Shown: positions 1-5,580 of the stretch, in pieces
Numbering within the stretch: the first letter of the stretch is position 1
Layout of the letters: each line of letters opens with the position of its first letter
Source of the DNA: an uncultured Oscillospiraceae bacterium
GTDB taxonomy: Bacteria > Bacillota > Clostridia > Oscillospirales > Acutalibacteraceae
Assembly: GCA_900549755.1 (NCBI GenBank)
Contig: URPQ01000077.1
Coordinates: 1 to 7,604, forward strand
Direction: 5' to 3'
DNA length: 7,604 nt
Made by a program: the position numbers and the translations under genes
The notes under the pieces: generated by a model
Seen by the model: only the letters and a program-made list of their open reading frames with translations
Told to the model about the DNA's origin: nothing
Databases searched by the model: none

Positions 1-12
1 TGTACCCGGAGC

Positions 13-56
13 AAAAAAGAAACCCGAAAACCCTTGAAAATAAAGGGTTTTCGGGT
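13..56 (-). terminator. Intrinsic terminator of guaA
   Basis: A perfect 14-bp inverted repeat (22-35 pairing with 43-56, 7-nt loop) sits 9 bp beyond the guaA stop codon. Read on the minus strand, the stem is followed at once by TTCTTTTTT (21-13). This is the classic stem plus U-tract of a Rho-independent terminator, oriented to stop guaA transcription. Confidence 0.93.
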
Positions 57-65
57 AAGTGGCGA

Positions 66-1592
66 TTACTCCCACTCAATAGTTGCCGGGGGTTTGGAGG
101 TTATATCGTACACAATGCGGTTTACGCCCTTAACCTCGTTTACTATGCGGCGGGAGGCGGTGTCGAGCACCTCGTACGGAATACGCGCCCAGTCAGCCGT
201 CATAAAGTCGCTGGTTGTAACCGCGCGGAGCGCTACAGTGTAATCATAGGTTCTGAAATCGCCCATAACGCCCACCGAGCGCATATTTGTAAGCACGGCG
301 AAGTACTGACCAATCTCACGGTCAATCCCCGCGTTTGCCACTTCCTCGCGGAAGATAGCGTCGGCATCCTGCAAAATAGCAATTTTCTCGCGGGTAAGCT
401 CGCCGATAATGCGAACGCCGAGCCCCGGACCCGGGAAAGGCTGACGGTACACCATATTTTCCGGCATACCAAGTTCTAAGCCTACCTTGCGCACCTCATC
501 CTTAAATAAGTCTCTGAGCGGCTCTATTATCTCATCAAAATCAACATGGTCGGGCAAACCGCCCACATTGTGGTGGCTCTTTATAAGCGCGGCGTCGCCT
601 ACGCCCGACTCAATGCAATCGGGGTAAATAGTGCCCTGAACCAGATAATCCACCTTGCCGATTTTTTTAGCCTCAGCCTCAAATACGCGTATAAACTCTC
701 TGCCGATAATCTTACGCTTTTGCTCAGGCTCGCTTATGCCGCGCAGCTGACCCAAAAACTGCTCGGACGCATCAACCGATATAAGATTTATATTATAAGC
801 GCCTCTGAACAGGTCGTTTACCTGCTTTGCCTCGTCCTTTCTAAGCAGACCGTGGTCAACAAAAATGCAGGTGAGGTTTTCGCCTACCGCCTTGTGTAAA
901 AGCAGGGCTGCAACAGAGCTGTCCACTCCGCCCGAAAGAGCGCAAAGCACCTTTTTATTGCCGATTTTGTTTTTAAGCTCCTCAATTGTGCGTGCGGTAA
1001 AGGAGGACATGGTCCACTCGCCCTTGCAGCCGCAGACGTTATAAATAAAGTTCCTTATCATTTGTGAGCCGAGCGGAGTGTGCATAACCTCGGGGTGGAA
1101 CTGAACGGCGTACAGCCTTTCCTTCGGGTTTTCCATTGCGGCAACGGGGCAAACATCGGTTTTGCCTACGATTTTAAAGCCGAGCGGCACCTGCTTTATG
1201 TAGTCGGTGTGGCTCATCCAGCAAACGGTTTTTGAGGGTATATCCGCAAAAAGCTTGCTGCCGTTATCCACCTTTACCTCAACCTTGCCGTATTCGCTGG
1301 CGCCCGCAGTTACCTCGCCGCCGAGCATATGCGCCATAAGCTGTGCGCCGTAGCAAATGCCCATTACAGGTATACCCAGCTCGAAAAGCTCCTTACTGTA
1401 AAGCACGGCGTTTTCGCCGTATACGCTTTTGGGTCCGCCCGTTAAAATTATTCCCTTATATCCCGCAGCCTTTATTTCCGCAATCGGGGCGGTGTAGGGG
1501 CGAATTTCCGAGTAAACGTTATTCTCTCTTACACGCCGGGCGATAAGCTGATTATACTGACCGCCGAAGTCAAGCACTAAAATCTTCTCCAT
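66..1592 (-). CDS. guaA: GMP synthase (glutamine-hydrolysing)
   Basis: Cytosolic last step of GMP synthesis: XMP + ATP + glutamine gives GMP, AMP, PPi and glutamate. The 508-residue length is normal for bacterial GuaA. The N-terminal class I glutamine amidotransferase domain (about 1-190) has the nucleophile Cys80 in GICYGAQ and the His166/Glu168 pair in QFHPEV. The ATP-pyrophosphatase domain follows, with P-loop SGGVDSS (220-226), FVDHGLLR (244-251) and PFPGPGLGVRI (385-395). The C-terminal dimerisation part ends in PPATIEWE. The start at 1592 is chosen because GGAGG lies 5 nt upstream and residue 2 onward (EKILVLDFGGQ) matches the family N-terminus. An upstream in-frame ATG at 1625 would overlap the promoter -10. 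The gene is divergent from asnB and is followed by its own terminator, so it is probably monocistronic. No key residue is missing. Confidence 0.98.
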   Translation of the reverse strand: MEKILVLDFGGQYNQLIARRVRENNVYSEIRPYTAPIAEIKAAGYKGIILTGGPKSVYGENAVLYSKELFELGIPVMGICYGAQLMAHMLGGEVTAGASEYGKVEVKVDNGSKLFADIPSKTVCWMSHTDYIKQVPLGFKIVGKTDVCPVAAMENPKERLYAVQFHPEVMHTPLGSQMIRNFIYNVCGCKGEWTMSSFTARTIEELKNKIGNKKVLCALSGGVDSSVAALLLHKAVGENLTCIFVDHGLLRKDEAKQVNDLFRGAYNINLISVDASEQFLGQLRGISEPEQKRKIIGREFIRVFEAEAKKIGKVDYLVQGTIYPDCIESGVGDAALIKSHHNVGGLPDHVDFDEIIEPLRDLFKDEVRKVGLELGMPENMVYRQPFPGPGLGVRIIGELTREKIAILQDADAIFREEVANAGIDREIGQYFAVLTNMRSVGVMGDFRTYDYTVALRAVTTSDFMTADWARIPYEVLDTASRRIVNEVKGVNRIVYDITSKPPATIEWE

Positions 1593-1597
1593 TTTAA

Positions 1598-1602
1598 CCT
1601 CC
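1598..1602 (-). promoter_or_regulatory. guaA ribosome binding site (fixes the start)
   Basis: Read on the minus strand, GGAGG ends 5 nt before the ATG at 1592. It selects this Met over the in-frame ATG 33 nt further upstream, which has no Shine-Dalgarno sequence. Confidence 0.85.
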
Positions 1603-1627
1603 GCTTTTTTAAAAAAGATACACATAT

Positions 1628-1656
1628 ATTATATAATAAAGCGTCGGGTTTGTCTA
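1628..1656 (-). promoter_or_regulatory. guaA promoter (sigma-A type)
   Basis: On the minus strand a -35 TAGACA (1656-1651, five of six consensus) is separated by 17 bp from a perfect -10 TATAAT (1633-1628). The start point would be near 1621, giving a leader of only about 29 nt, too short for a riboswitch. A dyad (TCGGG 1644-1648 / CCCGA 1658-1662) brackets the -35. Confidence 0.75.
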
Positions 1657-1705
1657 TCCCGAAAAGCGCAGTTTTTAAATATTTTTATTTTCTTTGAAAA
1701 AAATA

Positions 1706-1734
1706 GAGACAAGAGCGGATTTTTAGTGTATAAT
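1706..1734 (+). promoter_or_regulatory. asnB promoter (sigma-A type)
   Basis: A perfect -10 TATAAT (1729-1734) lies 17 bp after GAGACA (1706-1711), a four-of-six match to the -35 consensus. The run upstream (about 1671-1704) is almost pure A/T and could act as an UP element. The start point would be near 1741, leaving a leader of about 29 nt, too short for a T-box. Confidence 0.7.
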
Positions 1735-1769
1735 GAATTTATTATGCTTTATAAGGAGCGAATTCAATT

Positions 1770-3608
1770 ATGTGTGGCTTTACGGGCTTTACAAATTATA
1801 TAAAGGACGACGGCACGGTGCTCGGGCGTATGATGGACAGAATCGTACACAGAGGGCCTGACGCGTCTGGGCAGTTTGTTGATACCGATATTGCGCTCGG
1901 ATTCAGGCGGCTCAGCATTATAGACCTTGCCGAGGGCGGCCAGCCTATGTTCAATGAGGATAAGTCCCTGGTGCTTGTTTTCAACGGAGAGATATATAAC
2001 TTTAAGGAGCTGCGCGCCGAATTACTTGAAAAGGGGCATATTTTCGCCAATAATTCCGATAGCGAGGTGCTGCTGCACGGCTTTGAGGAATGGGGCGAAA
2101 ACATGGTGCCGAGGCTTCGCGGAATGTTTGCGTTCGTTATTTTCGACCGCCGCGACCGCTCGCTTTTTGCCGCGCGAGATATGTTCGGCATAAAGCCGTT
2201 TTACTATACCTTTATGGGTGAAAGCTTTATTTTCGGCTCTGAAATAAAGTCGTTTTTGGAGCACCCCGATTTCAAAAAGGAGCTAAATGAGGAGGCGCTT
2301 GCGCATTACCTTTCATTCCAGTACTCTCCTACCGAGGAGACGTTCTTCAAGGGCGTTTACAAGCTGCCGCCCGCGCATTATTTCACCTTTAAAAACGGCG
2401 AAATGAAGAAAACGCGCTATTTCAAGCCCGATTTCAACGCACAAGACGGCGTGCTTGAGTATTTTGCCGACCTTACAGATAAGGCTGTGCGCGAATCGGT
2501 TGCGGCGCATAAGATAGCCGACGTTGAGGTAGGCTCTTTCCTTTCAAGCGGTATTGATTCAAGCTATATAGCCGAGGCGGCAAACGTTGATAAAACCTTT
2601 ACCGTGGGCTTTGAAAGCCCCGACGGCGACCGCTACAACGAAATACACTTTGCAAAGAAATTTGCCGATACAATAGGCGTTGAGAATATTTCAAAAATTA
2701 TAACTCCCGAGGAATACTGGGGCACTTTCCCGAAAATTCAGTACCATATGGACGAGCCGCTTGCCGACCCCGCCGCAATAGCGCTTTACTTTGTAAGTCA
2801 GCTTGCGAGCAAATACGTTAAGGTGGTAATGTCGGGCGAAGGTGCGGACGAGCTTTTCGGCGGCTACCGCATTTATCAAGAGCCGATAACCCTTACCGCT
2901 TATGATAAGCTGCCCTTCGGTATTCGCCGCGTTATTTCAAAAATCTGCGAGCATTTACCGCAAAAACACGGCATAAACTACCTTGTGCGCCGCGGCAAAA
3001 CAATTGAGGAGCGTTTTATAGGCAACGCCTCAATTTTCAGCACCAAGGAGCGAAACGCGCTGCTTAAAAGCGAGACCGCGAAAAGAGCCGTATCGCCGCA
3101 GGTGCTTTGCAGTAAGTTTTATGATGAGGTTAAGGACAAAGACGATATTACCAAAATGCAGTACCTCGATATAAATATGTGGCTTATGGGGGATATTCTT
3201 CTTAAAGCCGACAAGACAAGTATGGCTAATTCGCTTGAATTGCGTGTGCCGTTCCTTGATAAAAAGGTTATGGAGCTGGCAGAAACTATACCGCTTAATT
3301 GCAGGGTGAGCACCAAAACCACAAAATTAGCGCTGAGAAAAGCTGCAGAGAAAGCTCTGCCGAAATTAACCGCCGAAAAGGATAAGCTGGGCTTCCCCGT
3401 GCCGATAAGAGTATGGCTTAAAGAGGATAAATACTATAACATGGTAAAGGAAGAATTTACGGGAGAAATAGCCGAGAAATTCTTTAATACCGAAAAATTG
3501 GTTGCATTGCTTGATAATCACCGCACAGGCAAGGCGGATAACAGCCGCAAAATATGGACGGTGTATACCTTTATAATCTGGTATAAGCAATATTTTACGG
3601 AGGTTTAA
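1770..3608 (+). CDS. asnB: Asparagine synthetase B, glutamine-hydrolysing
   Basis: Cytosolic ATP-dependent conversion of aspartate plus glutamine to asparagine plus glutamate, via a beta-aspartyl-AMP intermediate. The 612-residue protein begins Met-Cys-Gly-Phe; removal of Met exposes Cys2, the N-terminal nucleophile of the Ntn glutaminase domain (about 2-200). Glutamine-site motifs are HRGPDASG (27-34), RRLSIIDL (46-53) and NGEIYN (72-77). The synthetase domain carries the PPi loop SSGIDSS (259-265), GEGADELFGGY (356-366) and a later KTSMANSLELRVPFLD block. AGGAG (1754-1758) lies 11 nt before the ATG. No terminator follows: the azlC remnant starts 20 bp after the stop, so the two were probably co-transcribed. 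An amidotransferase that modifies a cell-wall or natural-product carboxylate instead of aspartate is possible in this family but nothing nearby suggests it. Confidence 0.95.
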   Translation: MCGFTGFTNYIKDDGTVLGRMMDRIVHRGPDASGQFVDTDIALGFRRLSIIDLAEGGQPMFNEDKSLVLVFNGEIYNFKELRAELLEKGHIFANNSDSEVLLHGFEEWGENMVPRLRGMFAFVIFDRRDRSLFAARDMFGIKPFYYTFMGESFIFGSEIKSFLEHPDFKKELNEEALAHYLSFQYSPTEETFFKGVYKLPPAHYFTFKNGEMKKTRYFKPDFNAQDGVLEYFADLTDKAVRESVAAHKIADVEVGSFLSSGIDSSYIAEAANVDKTFTVGFESPDGDRYNEIHFAKKFADTIGVENISKIITPEEYWGTFPKIQYHMDEPLADPAAIALYFVSQLASKYVKVVMSGEGADELFGGYRIYQEPITLTAYDKLPFGIRRVISKICEHLPQKHGINYLVRRGKTIEERFIGNASIFSTKERNALLKSETAKRAVSPQVLCSKFYDEVKDKDDITKMQYLDINMWLMGDILLKADKTSMANSLELRVPFLDKKVMELAETIPLNCRVSTKTTKLALRKAAEKALPKLTAEKDKLGFPVPIRVWLKEDKYYNMVKEEFTGEIAEKFFNTEKLVALLDNHRTGKADNSRKIWTVYTFIIWYKQYFTEV

Positions 3609-3628
3609 ATCATCCCGAGGGGGATTTT

Positions 3629-3815
3629 ATGCTAAAAAAGGTGTTTAAAGCCGCATGGCCCAAAACAATACCCATAATGGCTGGCTTTCTGTTTTTGGGC
3701 TTTTCCTACGGTGTATATATGAATGTTTCGGGGATCAGCTTTGTTTACCCCCATGGTTATGAGCGCGGTGATATACGGCGGCTTGCTTGAATTTCTTACC
3801 GTTTCAATGCTGCTT
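3629..3815 (+). pseudogene. azlC: azlC remnant: branched-chain amino acid exporter large subunit, frameshifted and truncated
   Basis: Translation from ATG 3629, with AGGGGG (3618-3623) 5 nt upstream, gives an N-terminus typical of AzlC/YgaZ: FKAAWPKTIPIMAGFLFLGF, then SYGVYMNVSGISFVYP. The intact family protein is a membrane subunit of roughly 230-240 residues that works with AzlD to export branched-chain amino acids or analogues. Here the frame runs out after 53 codons (TGA 3788-3790). A run of five C's (3748-3752) breaks it: removing one C restores an AzlC-like continuation, PMVMSAVIYGGLLEFLTVSM. That second frame resembles AzlC only to about 3815-3822, then AzlD sequence begins in a different frame, so about 160-170 codons are missing. 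The right end given is approximate. The single C could be a sequencing error, but the deletion cannot be explained that way. Confidence 0.85.
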
Positions 3816-4117
3816 TCGCCATTTGTGCGCTTGCCACAATGCTGACTCGCTTTTTACCCTTTCTGCTTTTTTCGGGCAAGCGTAAAACGCCCGAATACAT
3901 AAATTACTTAGGCAAAGCGCTGCCCGCCGCAATATTCGGTATGCTTGTGGTTTATTGTCTTAAAAACGTCAACATTACATCAGGCAGTCACGGGCTGCCC
4001 GAGCTTATATCGCTTTGCGTTTTAACCGCACTGCATTTGTGGCGCAAAAATATGCTGCTGTCTATAGCAGGCGGCACGGTTTGCTATATGCTGCTTGTGC
4101 AGTTTGTGTTTGTATAA
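3806..4117 (+). pseudogene. azlD: azlD remnant: branched-chain amino acid exporter small subunit, 5' end lost
   Basis: The frame ending at TAA 4115-4117 encodes a typical AzlD/YgaH body: FAICALATMLTRFLPFLLF, then GKRKTPEYINYLGKALP, GMLVVYCLKNV, ALHLWRKNMLLSIAGG and a hydrophobic end. It would form about four membrane helices as the partner of AzlC. AzlD is normally a little over 100 residues. Homology-like sequence starts around 3806-3815, upstream of the first available ATG (3839), and is preceded in frame by a TGA at 3788. The native start is therefore missing, apparently removed by the same deletion that truncated azlC. The ATG at 3839 lies inside the first membrane segment and has no Shine-Dalgarno sequence, so expression as a 92-residue protein is doubtful. 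The body has no internal stop, which points to recent decay. Confidence 0.75.
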
Positions 4118-4118
4118 T
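4113..4118 (+). promoter_or_regulatory. Possible -10 box for the downstream 276-residue gene
   Basis: TATAAT at 4113-4118 overlaps the azlD stop codon, 37 nt before the next gene's ATG. No convincing -35 is visible at 16-18 bp (CTGCTT at 4091-4096 is poor), so this may be chance. Confidence 0.25.
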
Positions 4119-4139
4119 ACCGCAAGCTGTAACAATCAT

Positions 4140-4146
4140 AAGGGAG
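4140..4146 (+). promoter_or_regulatory. Ribosome binding site fixing the start of the 276-residue gene
   Basis: AAGGGAG sits 9 nt before ATG 4156. The same frame is open back to an ATG at 4015, but that one has no ribosome site and lies inside azlD coding sequence. Confidence 0.8.
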
Positions 4147-4155
4147 AGTGCTAAT

Positions 4156-4986
4156 ATGTCGGTAACGGTAAGGATAAGACAAAACTCTTTATTCAGAAAA
4201 AAACTGAATTTTGATGATATAATCAAACTGACCGATTTATCCTACGGCGTATGTGATGAAAATTTCAGACTTATGCCGAACAAAACAGCCGAGCATACTT
4301 TGATTTATGACAAAAACAGGCTTGCAAGAGGAATAGACCTATCGCAAGACGGCGCCGATATTGTACTTATGCTGAATTTGCCGACATCCCCCTCTGAAAT
4401 TGAAAAATTCTATGAAGTAACAGAAAAAATTTGCAAAAAACTGAAAGCCAAATATTACATAAGAGAAGATGAAAAGGTCAGTTTAAACGATACTGATAAA
4501 TTCATTGAATGTGATAAACGCGGCAGTGCCGCAGGGCTTCAATCGATACAAAAAAGCATAGCGGAAAACGAAACCGAGAAATTTGAAATGTTCGGAATAT
4601 ATAATCCGATTTCAATAGGTATTAAAGAGATAACCCAAATCGGCAACAGTATAGATAATCTTGAAGAATACCTGCATAGGCTGCAATCGGCAGATGTTTA
4701 TTATGCAGCACCGAGGGTATACAGAACAGAAGATAAGCTAATCGGAATATATGCAATCGCTCCCGATGTGCTAAGCGTAGTGCCGACAACTCCTTATATA
4801 GTTTTAAATCAGATAAAGGGAATTGATGAATGGTATGTGATGCTGTCTGAGGGCAAAACGGTAAAATATGAGGATTTCATAAGAAATATAAATCCAAAAG
4901 AATATTATGACGCAGATCATGTTATTGTTTTATTAAACGGCAGTGATATTATTGCTTTAACAGATAAGTATTCGGTTGAATTATAA
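4156..4986 (+). CDS. Hypothetical protein, DUF4299-like
   Basis: A 276-residue, apparently soluble cytoplasmic protein of unknown function. It has no signal peptide, membrane helix, Cys-rich motif or recognisable catalytic signature. The N-terminus MSVTVRIRQNSLFRKK, followed by LNFDDIIKLTDLSYGVCDENFRLMP, resembles from memory the DUF4299 proteins of streptococci and other Firmicutes, which have similar length; I could not verify this. The middle (about 115-170) is rich in Lys/Glu/Asp and probably helical. The last 80 residues look like alternating strands and helices (YIVLNQIKGIDEWYVML, HVIVLLNGSDIIALTDKY). The start is set by AAGGGAG 9 nt upstream. Base composition is clearly more AT-rich than its neighbours: sampled 60-base rows are 25-33% G+C against about 55% in asnB. 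It follows a decayed exporter and ends in a strong terminator, so it may be a later arrival or a poorly adapted accessory gene. Confidence 0.85.
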   Translation: MSVTVRIRQNSLFRKKLNFDDIIKLTDLSYGVCDENFRLMPNKTAEHTLIYDKNRLARGIDLSQDGADIVLMLNLPTSPSEIEKFYEVTEKICKKLKAKYYIREDEKVSLNDTDKFIECDKRGSAAGLQSIQKSIAENETEKFEMFGIYNPISIGIKEITQIGNSIDNLEEYLHRLQSADVYYAAPRVYRTEDKLIGIYAIAPDVLSVVPTTPYIVLNQIKGIDEWYVMLSEGKTVKYEDFIRNINPKEYYDADHVIVLLNGSDIIALTDKYSVEL

Positions 4987-5033
4987 GCGGAACCTTTAAT
5001 TACCTTTTTACGGAGGCGAAAGAGAGGGCGGAA

Positions 5034-5074
5034 AATTGAGTATGCGGAAACCCCACATACTCAATTCTTTTTTT
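5034..5074 (+). terminator. Intrinsic terminator after the DUF4299-like gene
   Basis: An 11-bp perfect stem (5034-5044 with 5056-5066, 11-nt loop) is followed by C and seven T's (5068-5074). It is oriented to stop plus-strand transcription coming from asnB through the 276-residue gene, 47 bp beyond its stop codon. Confidence 0.92.
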
Positions 5075-5107
5075 AGGCTCTTTGTCAATAGTTGGGGTAA
5101 AGAGTTA
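5075..5107. mobile_element. Possible ISL3-type insertion sequence end (solo remnant)
   Basis: The sequence from 5076, GGCTCTTTGTCAATAGTTGG continuing as GGTAAAGAGTT, resembles the GG-initiated terminal inverted repeats I recall for ISL3-family elements of Firmicutes. No transposase and no second copy occur in the window, so this would be a single left-over end or the outer edge of a decayed element. It also contains a small dyad (CTCTTT 5078-5083 with AAAGAG 5099-5104), so a plain RNA hairpin is an alternative. Confidence 0.35.
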
Positions 5108-5133
5108 ATAATAATTTAAAAGCTGAAAAATAT

Positions 5134-5180
5134 GCATGAATAAAAGCGCCCCCACCGGCTAAACCTGAGCGGTGGGGACG
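5134..5180 (-). terminator. Intrinsic terminator of the minus-strand genes
   Basis: An 8-bp perfect stem (5150-5157 with 5170-5177, 12-nt loop) extends by two pairs past one mismatch. On the minus strand it is followed by GCGCTTTTATT. It begins 14 bp beyond the stop of the 109-residue gene and faces the plus-strand terminator at 5034-5074, so the two converging units are each closed. Confidence 0.8.
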
Positions 5181-5193
5181 TGTTGTTTTATAT

Positions 5194-5523
5194 TCAGGCG
5201 TTTGCCGCCTCACGGTCGGCAATTTCATCCAGCTTTTTGTTTCTGAAATAAAGCGCCACATCTATTGAAATCTCAATAAAGTTAAGCACATAGAAGAAAA
5301 AGCTGAGGACAAATATAAAGCCTGATTTCGGTGCAATTCCGAAAAAGCCCGCCGCCTCTATTATTTTTTTTGTTATGCCGCAGGCGTAGCCTATAAGCAG
5401 AAAAATTTCAAAAAAAAGGCTTTTGCCCTTCGCGGTGCGCGAAATCCACGATTTGCGGATGGAAATCGGCCACGAAAGACCAAAACAGAATATTGTCAGT
5501 GCTTCAAGTAAATCAACAATCAT
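5194..5523 (-). CDS. Small three-helix membrane protein, PQ-loop/SemiSWEET-like
   Basis: A 109-residue hydrophobic protein with three likely membrane helices (about 3-22, 35-55, 68-93) and a charged C-terminal tail. Helix 1 ends in FGLSWPISIRKSW followed by a basic turn, SRTAKGKSLFFE, and helix 2. That arrangement (proline late in helix 1, a Ser/Thr-Lys-Gly-Lys-Ser turn, then helix 2) recalls the half-unit of SWEET/SemiSWEET and PQ-loop transporters, but the canonical Pro-Gln pair is Trp-Pro here and the substrate is unknown. AAGGGG (5536-5531) lies 7 nt before the ATG. It follows the flavoprotein gene by 57 bp, with a hairpin between them, and is closed by its own terminator. It may be read through from that operon; no separate promoter is evident. 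Confidence 0.85.
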   Translation of the reverse strand: MIVDLLEALTIFCFGLSWPISIRKSWISRTAKGKSLFFEIFLLIGYACGITKKIIEAAGFFGIAPKSGFIFVLSFFFYVLNFIEISIDVALYFRNKKLDEIADREAANA

Positions 5524-5540
5524 CTTTAAACCCCTTAATA

Positions 5541-5566
5541 ATCCGAGCCCCTTTCGGGGTTCGGAT
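5541..5566 (-). terminator. Hairpin between the flavoprotein gene and the membrane-protein gene
   Basis: An 11-bp stem with one G-T pair (5541-5551 with 5556-5566) and a tight TTTC loop. On the minus strand it is followed by TATTAA and then the ribosome site of the next gene. The U-tract is weak, so it may be a partial terminator or attenuator, or a processing/stability hairpin at the end of the flavoprotein mRNA. Its plus-strand side (GTGTTTTTA) is also T-rich, but no plus-strand gene ends here. Confidence 0.6.
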
Positions 5567-5580
5567 ATTGTGTTTTTATA

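Noticed and set aside
546..899. A 117-codon plus-strand reading frame antisense to guaA.
   Set aside because: It overlaps the conserved ATP-pyrophosphatase domain of GuaA and shows no independent gene signals.
1593..1625. An upstream ATG at 1625 that would lengthen GuaA by 11 residues (MCIFFKKAEVK).
   Set aside because: It has no ribosome site, lies where the promoter's start point should be, and the family N-terminus matches the Met at 1592, which has GGAGG 5 nt upstream.
1593..1769. A purine riboswitch before guaA or a T-box before asnB.
   Set aside because: Both promoters place the start points about 29 nt from the start codons, too short for either RNA, and no T-box or aptamer core is visible.
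3740..3790. Programmed +1/-1 frameshifting at the C-run in azlC as a regulatory device.
   Set aside because: The restored frame also lacks most of AzlC because of the deletion, so recoding could not yield a working protein; simple decay explains it better.
4015..4155. Extension of the DUF4299-like gene by 47 residues to an ATG at 4015.
   Set aside because: That stretch is azlD coding sequence read in another frame; the ATG at 4156 has a proper AAGGGAG site.
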